NCBI GenBank assembly: GCA_018894105.1
Contig: CM032117.1
Span: 42,456,501 to 42,520,500 of the forward strand
Length of the DNA stretch: 64,000 nucleotides
From: Jacaranda mimosifolia
Lineage: Eukaryota > Streptophyta > Magnoliopsida > Lamiales > Bignoniaceae
Reading direction: 5' to 3'
Shown here: piece after piece, positions 21,561 to 34,238 of the stretch
Numbering within the stretch: position 1 is the first letter of the stretch
Layout of the letters: each line of letters opens with the position of its first letter
The notes under the pieces: model-generated
Seen by the model: only the letters and a program-made list of their open reading frames with translations
Databases searched by the model: none
What the model was told of the DNA's origin: nothing
Position numbers and translations under genes: made by a program

Positions 21561-24389
21561 TGTAACACCCCTAATTTTCTTGAATTATGTAGTATAATTG
21601 TTAGATAATTCATTTTAATTTACTTTATGAATTTCCATGATTATTTAGTATTTTAGAAATTTTGTAATCAATATATATTACCAATAAACTTGATTTCATG
21701 ATAATTAAATTTTTGGGGCCAAATTGTAATTTTGAAAGGGGCAGAACTGTATATTTTTCAGAATTGTGAGGTTTGCATGGAAGTATATAAGTCTGCGGGG
21801 TCAGAAGTGTAATTTTTCAAACTTGTGGGCTGAATGGAAAATTTGTCTAAGTTTTGGGTAGCAAATTGCAATTTGGAAAAATCAAATTTTAAAAAAACAC
21901 CAAACGGGCAGCAGCTTCTTCATTTTCTTTTTCTCCTTCTTTTCTCTTCTTCTTCATTTCTTTTTCTTTCTTTCTTTTCTCATTTCACCGTGAACAAGCA
22001 TCGACGGCTCTCACTCATAGGCGACCACCAACCACCCAGCCAACACCCTCAAACAACTCTTCTGCACCCTCTGACCACCTTTCTCCACCCATGCACAGCC
22101 AAGGACCGGCGAGCCACCATGAGAGTTGAGGAATCGAAGAATGGGCGAAATGGGTTTCAACTTTTTCAGCGAAGGCTTGGGTAGTTGAGGGGTGTCTCAG
22201 TTAGCTCTTGGTGAGGAGAAGCAGATTAAGTAGTTGTATGTGGGTTTGGCGCGGTTGAGAGGAAGAAAATTGATGATTGGAGCACGGCGGAGAAAATGAA
22301 GATTTTGGGTTGTTGAGCTCCGTTGATGGAGATACGGGCAGCGAAACTTGAAACCGAAGGCACAGTTGGGAAGCTTTCATCGAGAGGAGCGGAACCGTGG
22401 TGATTTTAACTTTTCTGGCGGTGGGAAAATAGAAACTTCTTTTCGTCGAGACAATTGTAGTGGCATAGTTGGTTTGTGGATTCGAGCTCCCGTTGGGTAG
22501 TTGTGGTAAAAGATTGAAGAAACTTATATATATATATGTACATGCATATGTATATTTCTATTTAATGTTGTATCTATGCTAAGAATAGAACTTGAGGATG
22601 ATGATATACCATGTATATATATGTGATGAACTTTCCCATGCTAGGATGATATTATAGTGGACTTGGACATTACGTAAAGTGACAAAATTGGAAATTATGA
22701 ATTTGATAAGAAAAAATTGAACTTGAGATTTTGGATTGAGGACCTAAATTGGATAGTATTGAAAATTATTGGGACCTTAAACAATTGATGATTTAAGTGA
22801 TGATATGTAGATCATGTGGTTAAGAAGCTTGACTTTATTAATAGGAGAAATAATATGAGAATTAATATTATTGCAGCAAGACTAGACTTGTAGCCATTCT
22901 TGGAATTTTATCAATGTTGTCATGTTAAGTTATCATGTTAATAGAATAAATAGAAAATTTTGGAGTTAAGAACAAATATGATAAAGATGTATTAGGAATT
23001 TAAAGTGGGTTCTGACTAAATATTTATCAATATGGTTAGGTGACAAAGAAGTAGGTCACGGGACCAATAGACAATCTACAGAACTTGTACCGTCAGAGAT
23101 TTTGGAGGTGAGGTTCTACCACTTTGGGTTATTACTTTGTACAAGCTTCTCATTATTTGTTGAAAAGCCCTGTGCGGGTCTACCATTTTGGCCTTGATAT
23201 ATCTATCTGTTCTTGTGGCATAACCCCTGTGAGGGTTAATTTGTTTGATTGTACTTGTTCGTAAATTGTTTGACTCGTACTTGCTCGTTACTTGTTATTG
23301 ACTTGTATATCCCTGTGAGGGTTCGCACTTGCTTCAATCTTTCTTGTTCGTTCTGGCGCCTAGAACTCCTGTCTGTCATGTTTGGTACTTATTTGATCAT
23401 ACTTGATTGTTCCTATTTGAATCGTTATCAGATGCCTTGCCGACATACTCGTTTGTTGTATCCTGATATCTAGCCAGTTGGCTTGTATGTACTTGATTGT
23501 TGTACTTGATTGATACTTGTTGTACTTGTTTGGAGATTGTACTTGGGCCGAGTGCCAATCCTACGCGGAATGCTGGGATACTTGGGACACGCCTTGCTGT
23601 CTACCTAGGTGTCCAGGGTACGCTATGCGGTCTGTATAGGTATCCGCGATACGCTAAGTAGTCCGCTTAGGTATCTGCTATGTGTCATATAGTCCGTATG
23701 GGCATTCCAATTGTATACCAAGCTATCACGCTATGAAAGTACTTGTTTCATTGGTATAAGGTGATCTGATATGCATATCTTAACTCATTTCGTTGGAATG
23801 CATATTCTGTAAGGGTTTGCTTGCTCGTACTTGTTTCTGCTCGCTTGTGAACTGTTCCTGGAGCAATAAGGCAGGAGAGTTTCCTATTTACTACATTTGT
23901 TCTTGCTAAATTGTAATTGTACTTGTATTTCTATTGATTCTAGATCTGTTGAGATGCTCTTCCCTTGACAGGTTCTACTATCGCTTGATATTTACCCCTC
24001 GCTAAGTCCATTGGACTTACCCCCTCGTTTTCATTACTTTTGCAGACAGAGTGGCCTAAGATTGGAAAGTTCTGACTTGAACTATAGGGATGCTTCTTTT
24101 GTAATAGTTTGGTGTCTCTCTTTTACATATGGATCGCTAGATGGATAGGTGGTAACATAGAGATGTTGTGATATGTCAGAATAGACCGAGGACCACCTTG
24201 ATTTTGTGTATATATTTTGCTGTATACTTAAGATTTGAACATTGGTACAAATGTTATGGTTAATAGTATTATTTAAGTCGATGTTATTTTCCACTACTTT
24301 TGAATTATTGTTTGTATTATAAGGTTCAGAAATTAAGTTTGAATTGAGTTGATATCTCAGCTTTGGGTTACCCGAAGTGGGATGTCACA
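21561..24389 (+). repeat. 3' LTR of the gypsy element
   Basis: About 2.83 kb, starting TGTAACACCC and ending GATGTCACA. It contains a CT-rich leader near 21925-22080 and short internal repeats around CCCTGTGAGGGTT (23225, 23310) and GGTATCCGCGATACGC / GGTGTCCAGGGTACGC (23610-23650). Small open frames inside (for example 21834-22184) are not genes that I recognise. Confidence 0.85.
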
Positions 24390-24394
24390 GAACC
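24390..24394. repeat. Target-site duplication GAACC, right (gypsy)
   Basis: Right copy of the 5-bp duplication. It encodes the Glu-Pro at the start of the resumed copia RT. Confidence 0.7.
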
Positions 24395-25915
24395 TAACGA
24401 TATCAAAGAGGCACTAAAAGATCCATCCTCGATTGAAGCAATGAAGGAAGAACTGGCTCAGTTAAAAAAGAATGAAGTATGGAACCTAGTAGAACGACCA
24501 TCAGACCATCCAGTTGTTGGTACCGAGTGGGTGCTCAGAAATAAACTTGATGAAACCGATAAAGTTACCAGGAAGAAAGCCAGATAGATAGCAAAAGGCT
24601 ATAGTCAGTGAAAGGGCATTGACTATGATGAAACGTTTGCTCCAGTTGCAAGGTTAGAATCAATTAGAATGATTCTTGACTTTTCATTTCATAAAAAGTT
24701 TATGCTCTATCAAACGGACGTAAAAAGTATCTTTCTAAATGGATTCATAAAAGAAGAAGTTTATGTAGAGCAACCACCCGATTTCGAAAATCAAAGTTTT
24801 CCTCATCATGTTTTTAAATTAACAAAGGCTTTATATAGATTAAAACAAGCTCCTAGGGTATGGTGTGATCGTTTGAGCAACTTTCTCATAACCAATGGCT
24901 TTTCTATTGGAATCTTAGATACCATATTGTTTACCAAGCACCAAGAAAATGGTTCTTTTATTGTTCAAATCTATGTTGATGACATAATTTTTGGTGCTAC
25001 TAATGATCTACTTTATCGAGAGTTTGCCGAGAAAATGAAACAGAAATTTGAAATGAGCTTAATGGGAGAGCTCAATTTCTTCTTGGGACTTCAAGTAAAG
25101 CAAACTTAGAAATGGACATTCATCTCATAAGAAAGGTATACAAAAGAGCTTCTAAAGAAGTTCGAAATGAGTGAATGCTACCCTGCAACCACTCCCATGA
25201 GCACAAATACCAGACTGGAACTTAATGAGGACGATAAGAATGTAGACGAAAAAGTCTTATGATTGGTCGCTTACTTTATTTAACTGCAAGTCGTCCAAAT
25301 ATTATGTTCTCAATATACTTATGTGTTGGATTCCAGTCTAACACAAAGGAATCCCATTTAAATGTTGTTAAAAGAATATTGAGATATCTTAAGGGAACAT
25401 CTAAATATGGCTTATGGTATTCACATTCTGAATTTTTTAATTTCATAAGCTATTCTGATGCAGATTATGCTGGTTGTAAGATAGGTAAGAAAAGTACCAG
25501 TGATGGTTGTCAATTGCTAGAAAATTGCTTGGTTTCATGGTGCAGTAAAAAACAAAACGTAGTTGCATTGTCCACAACTGAAGCAGAGTATATGGACTTG
25601 GGAAATTACTAAACCCAGGTATTACAAATGAAGAGTATCTTGCATGACTTTAGTATGAATGCGTCTTGTGTGCCTATTTTCTGTGATAGTACCAGTGCTA
25701 TAAGTATTTCCAAAAATCTAGTATTACACCCATGTACTAAGAACATTGAAATTAAACATCATTTCTTGTGTGATCATGTTCACAAGGGTGATATATCTAT
25801 TGAATTTGTTCCAACTAAGGACCAACTTGTGGATATTTTCACAAAAGCGCTGGAAGAAAACAAGTTTATCAGAATCACGGATAAATTGGGGATTATATCT
25901 GGAGTTTTAGTTTAA
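24390..25915 (+). pseudogene. Copia-1 pol, second part: reverse transcriptase and RNase H
   Basis: Reverse transcriptase starts EPNDIKEALKDPSSIEAMKE at 24390, which completes the frame cut by the gypsy element. Next come DETFAPVARLESIRM, QTDVKSIFLNGFIKEEVYVE, a GLKQAPR-type site reading RLKQAPRVWCDRL, and the catalytic VQIYVDDIIFGATN near 24970, which is intact. RNase H is at 25259-25915: MIGRLLYLTASRPNIMFSIY, SYSDADYAGCKIGKKSTSD, STTEAEYM, CDSTSAISISKN, and the end KDQLVDIFTKALEENKF. Stops occur at about 24584, 24609, 25108 and 25609. This is among the best-preserved pol segments in the window. Confidence 0.88.
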
Positions 25916-26276
25916 GGAGGAAATTAGCCTTCAGAATTGGATATTGCTCTTACCTCTCAGGAATGTTCGATCCTCTCTAAAATGTTGCATGAGTTTAACC
26001 CTTTTCGTTGATGAAGAGGGAGAAAAAATATCATTCGTTGCATGTGCGTTTGATATGCAATGTGCATTCCGAATATTCTAAATTTGACTTGATCCACATG
26101 TTTAAGTATTTGATCTACATGAGGTTATCTTGTGTCTCTGAGTATGATTCCTCTCGATTGGTACTTTCGACCAGTAGTTTCTGCTTTTTTGATGAAAATC
26201 ACAAACAGAGGGAGACCAGGTGATATCTTTCTACTTTCATGCATCAAATTTTATTATCATCACCAAAAAGGGACAT
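25916..26276 (+). other. Non-coding stretch and polypurine tract before the Copia-1 3' LTR
   Basis: No reading frame of note follows RNase H. AAAAAGGGACA at 26265-26275 is the purine-rich primer for plus-strand synthesis and abuts the LTR start TGTTAACC at 26277. Confidence 0.65.
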
Positions 26277-28054
26277 TGTTAACCCTTTGGTGTTTTTTGC
26301 ATAAGTTTAATAGTTTTGATTATGACAATATTTGCTGCATGATTAATGCGAATTATTCCCAGAAATATGTTGGAACTTGTCTTATGTTGTCTGGAACATA
26401 TCTTGAGCTATTTGGAACTTATCTTCCATTATATTTTGGCAGTATATATTTTTATTTGATTAACCACATCATATCTCTTATTTATGGAAGGAATATCATG
26501 CTGTTGAACTTGAACATGTGCTCATCGTGGCCAGATTCAATGAGCGTAATATATGGAATGATTAATTAACGGCTTCTTTCCTTTTTCTGTTATCTCTTCC
26601 CATTTGATAACCTTTTAATAATTTAAGGAAAGAGCATTTTCTGCATGGACATATTAAATTATCTTTAAATAATTTGTAGAGAATTCATAAGAATCGTTCG
26701 GAATATGCCTTCCATAAATAACTAGAATCTGACTTACCTTTTTCATGAAGATCATATAGATTGATTCATATCTTTCATATTAGGAAAGTATATCCTTCTT
26801 GTCCCTAAATCTTGCATCTCTAGATTGCTGAATAAGTTTATCCAATTTAGATGCCATAATTATTCTTTCCTTAATTATCTGCTGGAATCTGTCTATGCAT
26901 TAGAACATACTTTCCATATTTAAAAGATCTCTTAAAGAATCTAACCTGATTCATATCTTTTATGATTTAGGAAAGAAATCAATCGTGTTGTATTTATTGA
27001 TAAATCCGCAATTTATGGTGCTAATGGATTTTTACTATAATATCTTGTTTCCTTATGTGATTCAAATGAACACTTACCAAATTAAAGATTTATAGTCATT
27101 GGACATGAACATATAAATAAGAAAATATGCAACATTGATTAAAGTGAATCATTAAGTTTGGAGAGAACTTTGTTAAGTGTATTGCGAAGTTGTGTGATAC
27201 CCTCTTACACATTAGTGTGCTTAATTATTTCTAATTCCTTGCTCTACGCGTGATTTCGAAGGACCTTGTGGTGAAGAAAGTCAAGTGGAGCTTCCCTTTG
27301 ATAGACCTTGGGGAGACGAAGACAAGGCAGTTTGTGTCTCAAAGGACCTAGTGATGAAGAGGGATGTGAGTCGTACCTACTCTCGATGGAACCTGTGAAG
27401 AGAAAAAATCGGTGCTTAGTTGCTCTAAGAAGAAACCAGTAGAGTAGTCTTGTTTGGAACTTTCCGCAGTATTCTTGGTTTTGATCTGGAAAGAAAGACT
27501 AAAGCTTTCCGTACGAAGTGGCAGCAACTCGTGCATCAGTCCATAGAGGTTGTGCAAATGAATCTAGCAGAAGTTCCCCCAGACCTATTCATAAGCAGCT
27601 AGTTTCACAATGCTTTGGATCTTACCTCATCCCATCTGGGATTCCGATGTAGCTCTATGAGAAGGCTTGGTCTTTCACCCTGCTAGGGTGTTTCTGTTCC
27701 TTAAAACTTTTCTTACTGTCAAATTCCTATTTTATTTGTAAAAACATTCTTACAAACTTATTAATTTGGCAAGTTTAAAATCCTAAATGAAAGCTTAAGT
27801 AGAGGACGTAGGCTTGCCGAACCTCTATAAATACTAATGTCATATTACATATGTTTTACTTACTGCTTTTCTTATCACTGCTCTGACTGGTGTCTTAACT
27901 GATACTTGCAAATTCTAGTCAATAACTAAAATTGTTTTCTGCAAAAGACTTAAACGGTTTTTAAAGGCTAAAAGTATTTTGAGTGATAAACTTCCTCTGC
28001 ATTAAAATCTATTAAGCCTAATTCACCCCCCTCTTAGGCATATAATTAGTCATA
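26277..28054 (+). repeat. 3' LTR of Copia-1
   Basis: Direct repeat of 14355-16090, about 1.78 kb. It begins TGTTAACCCTTTGGTG and ends TTAGTCATA, where CA has become TA. It keeps about 50 bases near 27550-27600 that are lost from the 5' copy. Confidence 0.9.
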
Positions 28055-28059
28055 AATTA
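28055..28059. repeat. Target-site duplication AATTA, right (Copia-1)
   Basis: Second copy of the 5-bp duplication, the normal size for copia integrases. Confidence 0.85.
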
Positions 28060-28200
28060 CTCTCCACTAGTTCAAGAGCATCCAATTTCTATAGTCGAGA
28101 TCTAGCTACAAGCCTATGGAACCCAACTAACTAGATGAATTATTTGTGTGAACCTTTCTGCTTACGAGTACCACACAAATGTAGTCCTTCCATTTCCCAT
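28055..28200 (-). repeat. LTR of old copia element A, continuation beyond Copia-1
   Basis: Reverse complement reads GGTTCACACAAATAATTCATC, TTGGGTTCCATAGGCTTG and GGATGCTCTTGAA. These match the same positions in the LTR at 4050-4130. Joining 14354 to 28060 (one copy of AATTA) gives a continuous LTR sequence, which proves the Copia-1 insertion. At about 28200 the LTR changes abruptly into reverse transcriptase coding sequence. Confidence 0.65.
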
Positions 28201-29204
28201 CAATCATTCTATTGACAAAGATGATCTTTACATCCAATTGCCATGTTATATAATCATAATATGTTTTCATGGCAACCTAGATCTTAATAAATTTAGGCAT
28301 AGCAATCAGAGAAAAGGTGTTCTCAAAGTCAACTCATGGTTTTCTAGTGTCCCCTTTTGGTAATAGTCTAGCTTTTACAACAAAGCCTCTCTATTTACTC
28401 AAAGATTATGCTTGTATATCTTCTTGCAATGAACAAATACTATGCTCAGTGGATTTACTTAGGTCCATTCCTTGTTGGTGTACGAGAGTTCATTTTGGAT
28501 CTTTTGATTTTAAATCACTATCCCTAATCCATATCCAACATAACTTCCTCATAGATCCTTGCATTATTATCTGTTAGATTGATTTTGCAAAAGAAAACTA
28601 AACTTCTTGGATCGCGTCTTCACCCAGTCGCACTTTTTAGGGTCATGTGTATTTAGACAATGTTAGCTCATTTGCTTATATCATTTGTGAGTTCAAATGA
28701 TTGTCACGAGCTTCATAAAGTTCTAATGACAACGCATTTTCTATCCAATAGAAACTCCTTTTTCTAAAAAGCATGGTGTTTCTTTAAACAGACATCTTTG
28801 TTCAGAAGAAACATTAAAGTAATAACCCATAGAGTCTCTAGGATAACCCACAAGCTTTTTTTGCATAAGTTGGATCTTGAATCGAAATTATCTTTAATTA
28901 TTTGTTAAGAAAAAATGAGAGACCCTATAATCAATAGTATGAAAGCACCATTCCATATCATATGTGGAGTTTAAGGCACCAACTTCAAAAATACTATGCT
29001 TAGTAACTTCACTCCAGCTTAAAGGTCATACCTTTAAAAAGAAATAAAAATTCTATGTGTGACTCACCATAGATTGTAATAGGTCCAGCATAGCACCGGT
29101 TCTATGCACAATATGCCAAGATGAGTCCATTGTGAGGAAAAAACACCTTTTTTTTCTTCTAGATAGTTGAGGAGTCTGTCATTCAAAAATTATCTTCATT
29201 GATC
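28201..29204 (-). pseudogene. Copia element A pol: integrase C-terminus to RT start
   Basis: Minus strand, high to low coordinates. The integrase C-terminal motif GYPRDSMGYYFNVSSEQRCL is near 28830, and its Copia-2 counterpart at 35110-35165 reads VGYPRESIGYYLYDSSEQKM. The reverse transcriptase start follows near 28230-28360, with YYDYITWQLDVKIIFVN. At about 28200 the coding sequence stops in mid-RT and joins an internal point of the LTR, so the rest of RT, RNase H and the first part of the LTR were lost by deletion. At 29204 it is interrupted by Copia-2 and continues at 39226. Numerous stops are present. Confidence 0.65.
29200..29204. repeat. Target-site duplication TGATC, left (Copia-2)
   Basis: Perfect match to 39226-39230. 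It lies in element A integrase sequence. Confidence 0.88.
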
Positions 29205-31414
29205 TGTTGGAATAGTGTCCGGCAAGCCAATCAAATTGGCCTTGTAATAGTTATTTCCTTGTAAAACAATCTTGATTGAATGATATTCTTTATATGGCCA
29301 CCTCCATCTTATGTTTTATATTACTTCACTTGCATTTGGATGAAGCCCATAGATCACACATGACTACGAGACTTGGTTCGATGACCATGTAATAAGTCTT
29401 ACACGGTCGTAATCTTAAATCTTCCAAGTCTTAGGATATTACAAGACGGGGCATCTAAGATCCGGATAGACTTGCACTAACGATACGTAAATCCAAGAGT
29501 TGGATATTGCTCCGTTCCATGAGCAATTTGTATGAGATATAGGTGCATGTTAGTGGGTGCTTGTTAGAGAACAAGGCACTGAAGACCCTCCCTAGAATCC
29601 ACTAGATAGCTGTAGTAGCAAGTCGGTAGTGATCAATTCTCCCGCTTATGCTAGTGCATATTATTAGTCCTCTAACCTGAGGATCCATGGTAACCTTGTG
29701 TCCGGTCCTCATACTTTGACTCTTCCTTGACCAAATTTAGTAGGTCTTTTAGGTTGAGGTTGGGTATAAGCTACTTGGCATGGAGGTTTGTGAGATCCAA
29801 GATAGAATCCGACTCCTCGCTTTTGTAAAGGGCGAGTGCATCTCCTATGTATTCTATAATGATCGATTCCAAGAAATCCTTGCGTAAGGTGGTGTGACAA
29901 TTTGAAAAATGAGTTTTCCAAAGGTGAGGTCACACAAGGGAATTGAACATTGAGAATAGAGACATAGTATTGAGGCTATTAGGGAGCCGACAAATATCTT
30001 GCCCTAGGCTACTTTTGGGAGATAGGAGACGGAAGGACCATATTTGCATGGTTCGGTAGAGCTATGATGGTTCTCCGGAATATTTATTTTGGCCAATTAG
30101 TTGGGCTCCATGGGCTTGAGGTTGGACATTGACCATGGAGATTGGATACTCTTCAATTAATGAGATTAATTGAATTGAGTCGATTAGTTTAAAAGGAGTT
30201 TTAAACTAAAATGAATATAAAATATTCAAAAGTCACCAAGAGTTGTGAACCCATGTCCAATGAATGGTAAAACCTATTGGGTCACACACAAAAGCCAAAT
30301 AGCTTCCAAAATTGGTAGAGCAATTTTCCAAGTGTTGGAAAAATCACCCTTGGGTAACCGATTTTAAAATATCCAATCCAACGGTCAATTTTGGTTTAAT
30401 TAATTTAAGTGTTAAATTAATCAACTAATTTAAGAGTTAAATTAGACCAATAATTAAGGAGTTAATTATTTGGTACCATGTTGACCATCAATTGGACAAG
30501 TTGACTTAAAGAGTTAAGTTGACTAATTTAAGCTTAAGAGTTAAATCAAAGGTTAATTAATTAAATTGAAGTGTTTAATTTAATTAATGGGAAGAATAAT
30601 TTTTGGAGGGAAAATTTAAATGAAGTGTTCATTTAAATTAGCATCTTAATTAATTTGGAATTAGATTAAAAATTAAATTGAAATGCACTTGAAATTCAAG
30701 TAAGACTTGAATTTGAATTTTGCCAACTTGGCATGCCACTTGGGTGGTTACCTTGAGTAAGGTGTGATGCCAACTTGCATAACACCTTCCATAATCTATA
30801 TATAGATATAGAGAGCATGCAAAATTCAAATTTAATGGCTGAAAAGTGTGAGAATTAGATTCTTGCATTCCCTCCAAAATCTCTCTCTCCATGCATTGCA
30901 TCATGAGTTGAAGCTTTCAATTTCTTCTTCTTCCCAACCTGAAAATTGGCCTCCTATACCTCATTTTCTCTTCTCTAACTCCAGCTTCTAGTGAGAGGAA
31001 ATTGGATTATTGTTTGGTGTGTCGATCATATCAATATAGGCAAGGTGATTGACTTGCTCGGTTTTGGAGATCCACCTGTGGCAGCTTCAGGTTGGAAATT
31101 TTTTCTGGAGCGATCCAGAAGGATTTTTCAAATTATATTCCCCTGTGTGTGTAGGTATTCCAGATTTAATTTCGTGAATTTTGGAGCAGTTTAGCCTGGG
31201 AAATTGTTGTCATCTTTCCGCTGTGCCAGTTCCAGATAGTTTCTGGACTCATGAGAGATAGTTGATCTTCTCCTTGATTTTGAGCTACAAGAGGTCATTC
31301 TTCATCCTAATCCAGATCTATATCATGACTAGATACTTGGGAGCTCTATTAGCTTAGTTAATTTCAAGTTTATGAAGTTTTGATTTATGGATCCTAATGC
31401 TACTCTAGCCTTCA
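29205..31414 (+). repeat. 5' LTR of Copia-2
   Basis: Collinear with 36970-39225. It contains AT-rich arrays of TTAAGAGTTAA type motifs (30380-30560), a TATATATAG stretch at 30797-30805 likely to be the core promoter, and a CT-rich leader (CTCTCTCTCC near 30880). The first 65 bases differ from the partner mainly by C/T and G/A changes. Confidence 0.92.
30797..30805 (+). promoter_or_regulatory. Putative TATA element of the Copia-2 LTR
   Basis: TATATATAG followed by GATATAGAGAGCATGC, conserved at 38597 in the 3' LTR and, inverted, in the element A LTR. Inferred from position only. Confidence 0.4.
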
Positions 31415-31416
31415 AG

Positions 31417-31428
31417 TGGTATCAGAGC
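31417..31428 (+). promoter_or_regulatory. Primer-binding site of Copia-2
   Basis: TGGTATCAGAGC two bases after the 5' LTR end CA, complementary to initiator methionine tRNA. Confidence 0.92.
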
Positions 31429-33369
31429 CTTTTTCATGCTATGTTTTAGATTATTGTTTGATTGATTCATGTGATGAATTGATCAATATCACCAAATACT
31501 TGATCCAAGCCATGGATTGGAGTGTTTGGATGATGATGCTTGTGGCTCTATTGCTTGATGAATTGAAGCAATCTTTTATGTGATTTAAGTGTTAATTCAT
31601 GTTTTAGTATGTTTCAATTCATAGAGATAAATGTTGAATGTTGATTTAGCATTTATTGATGATATATGGTGATATAGCATGTTGATATTTGATCAAAATA
31701 GTTTTGGTCATTTTTGGATCCAATGTGATTGGAGTTTTGGTGGAGATTTTTGAAGAATACGATTCTTACTTGAACATGGTTTTTGAAGCTTGATTGAGCA
31801 CTTAAATTTCCAATTTTAAAATGTGTTTTTGATCTGTAAATTGGTCCATAATGTGTGATTTAATGTTTAGAATGAGTTCTAGCATTTTTGGTGCACAAAA
31901 GTTGAGCCAAAAATGGCCTAACTTGCCTTTGACCCAAAACAGGGGCTGCTGCCGGCTTTGGTGCACATTGGCAGGGCTGTGACCGAAACTTACTGCCCAG
32001 CCATGTGCTTGCCTTGGCCAGCAGTGCCCGGTCATGGGTTGGGTGAGTTTTTGTGCAATTTTTGGGCTCCTTTGGTGACTAGAAATGATGTTAAATCATG
32101 TGGTATGGATGCACAAGAGTTGTGCAAGTTCTCAATATAATTTTTGACATTTTCAAGCTCTTTAAATCTTGTTAAAGTTTATCTCCAATAGTTGCATAAA
32201 TGTTATGCTTGTTCAATTATTTGTTTATGAGATAAGCATTTAATTGTTAGAATTAATTGTTAATTCTAGATTTATTTATTGTTCATTTAATTGTTGAATG
32301 AATGATGAATGAATGGGGATGATCATGAGCCTTTAATATTGATTTTATATGTTTCAAGTTGTTGAAATGGGTTGTATTAAATTGGGGCTTGCATGCCTCT
32401 TTATTTCTACCTTGTAAATGTTATAAGAGTAGAATCACTAGGAGTGAGGATTTCTTTCTCATGTAAATGTTACAAGGAGCAAAGGAGACCTTGGAGGCAT
32501 GGAGACTTTTGAAGACCCATGAATGTATGGGATATGCTCATGTAATAGCTAGATTTAATCAACCCACCTAGAATCAACTAGGTGGTGCACCACTTAGTTA
32601 GGCTCATAGTCATCCCACCCTAGGAGCATGCTAGGCGCATTTACTTATTTATGCTTTTCATATCTTATTGATGTATGAGATGCATGGTTAGGATATAGAA
32701 AACCTAAATAAGAAGATAAATTGATGAGATCTTTGCAAGCAAAAACCATCCACTTAGAATGTCTAAGTGCTTTTCAAATATTAAGTCAAAATGAATACAA
32801 ATTAAAAGAGTTTTAATTAATCCAAGCCTTCTACCAATAGTATATGGCATAACGATGCTACCACTTTTGTGTGATATATATCCGGTCACAAGGGTCATAC
32901 TTAGGTGGAAAGTTGTGACCATACACTTTGCATGAGATACACCTTTGATTTGGGAACACCCACACATTATACATTCGATCACGGGGGATATTATGGTGCC
33001 CGTCTCAAATCAAAGTTTGATTGGTAGGTTTGACTTAACACCGAGTAACGTAGAGGTCGTCCATGAGGGGATCTATATGAAATGATGAGGCAAAATATAT
33101 CAAGAATTGCATGAGATGCAATTAACAAAAGTTGCTTACCTTTAGATTGCTCATGGATATACATCCGGTCACGAGGGTCCACTTGCAAGTCTTTAGGATC
33201 TTGATTCTCACTAGGAAATATGATTTCCCGAATTTTTCTTGGGGGTGAAGAATTTGATAAAATAGTGGGAGAAAAACATGCTTGAAATACCATGACCGTG
33301 TTTTTAATATCAAATTCAATCACATGCTTATTCTCTTTTTCACCTTTGAGGATTTGTGAAATCTCAAGA
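31429..33369 (+). other. Long leader of Copia-2 without recognised gene
   Basis: About 1.9 kb between the primer-binding site and gag. Short phrases recur, such as TATCCGGTCACAAGGGTC near 32879 and CATCCGGTCACGAGGGTC near 33162, which suggests a local duplication. Minus-strand open frames here (32704-33323) have no recognisable motif. Confidence 0.55.
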
Positions 33370-33990
33370 ATGGTTTAATGTTCCACTCAACATTATTTTG
33401 GAAACCAATAAACTAATCGAGCCAAACTTCCATGATTGACTTAACCTCAAAATCATTCTAGATTCCTAGAAGTGGATAAATATCCTATATCAAAGTGCTC
33501 CAAATCCTATTGGGATTAAAAGTAGATTAAGAGACATGTGAAAAGATGATTAAGCTTGGAGAAGCTTTTTCTACTTGGATGTAGTGATGGACAATGATCT
33601 CAATGAGAATTTGATCCTCACATCCTCGCCGAGTTTTATTGATCAAAGTGTTGATCTAGAAGGAGACTACCATAACAAGGACAAACCTTTGACACTTGTT
33701 TCCTCCTGCAAGTCTATGGGCTCTATGGGTGCTAGAAAGGGAGGTAAAAGGAAGAAAAGTTCTTCCTTCAAGGGAAAACAACTATTAAAGGCATCCGAAG
33801 GAGTCAAGAAAATTATAGAGGAAATAGTCAATATCATTTGTTTCTACTTTGGCAAGATAGGCCATTGGAAGCTGTTTTGCAAGGAATACCTTGCAGCCCT
33901 TTGGAAGGGTACGTACTTTATTGAAATGCATTTAAAGATTAACTTTTCCTCATGGATATTTGATATCGTATGTGGTTCTTATCTTTGTAA
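33370..33990 (+). pseudogene. Copia-2 gag remnant and protease start
   Basis: Gag start reads ETNKLIEPNFHD from about 33396, with LNLKIILDS after a stop. The central UBN2 part is missing, so the N-terminal piece runs into a lysine-rich C-terminal piece (GGKRKKSSSFKGKQLLK near 33745). The zinc knuckle reads CFYFGKIGHWKLFCKEYLA at about 33840; the second cysteine of CCHC has become phenylalanine. The protease active-site region reads SSWIFDIVCGSYLC, where DTG or DSG is expected. Both changes would abolish function. The open frame 33575-34027 covers this end. Confidence 0.75.
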
Positions 33991-34238
33991 GTTTTTACAA
34001 AGAATAAGAAAGAAGAATAAAACCTAGTGATGTGGATATGATCTACCGCCTTAGCTAAGGAGAAGAGTTGTGACGAAAGCCAAAGGCGTATAATAAGTTG
34101 GACTTAGGGAACTCCATAATTGTATTAAACCCTTGCTATTATGTACCATATATTGTTGAGAACATTATTTCAATCCCCATTTTAGATAGTGAAGGATTTG
34201 ATCCTTCTATATCAAATAGAGATTGAAGGCACTAAAGA

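Larger units (their letters stand above)
19422..24389 (+). mobile_element. Gypsy retrotransposon with large internal deletion, nested in Copia-1
   Basis: Bounded by TGCAACACCC at the left (partner TGTAACACCC at 21561) and GGGATGTCACA at the right. The flanks are AAACC (19417-19421) and GAACC (24390-24394), a 5-bp duplication with one mutation. Removing the element and one duplication restores the Copia-1 pol frame. The 5' LTR survives for only about 281 bases and is fused directly to RNase H. The rest of the 5' LTR, gag, protease and most of RT are gone. RNase H, integrase and a C-terminal chromodomain-like stretch remain. The class is Ty3/gypsy, chromovirus-like (Tekay/Del type by inference). 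Confidence 0.88.
14355..28054 (+). mobile_element. Complete copia retrotransposon (Copia-1), interrupted by a gypsy element
   Basis: The two LTRs (14355-16090, 26277-28054) are direct repeats and are flanked by AATTA on both outer sides. The primer-binding site follows the first LTR and a purine tract precedes the second. Internal order is gag, protease, integrase, RT, RNase H, which is copia. A gypsy element (19422-24389) splits pol between integrase and RT. Without it the copia is about 8.7 kb. Terminal TG/CA have decayed (TC at the left end, TA at the right). Several stops and frameshifts make it defective, although many motifs are intact. The gag coiled coil, the 'WYLDSGC.RHM' protease and the long LTR suggest the Tork/SIRE side of copia. 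Confidence 0.9.

Noticed and set aside
30650..30904. Minus-strand open frame repeated almost identically at 38475-38735
   Set aside because: Both lie in the Copia-2 LTRs. The repetition comes from LTR duplication, not from a conserved gene.
32704..33323. Minus-strand open frames of 65-110 codons in the Copia-2 leader
   Set aside because: No recognisable motif, and they are antisense to the element. Chance frames are likely.
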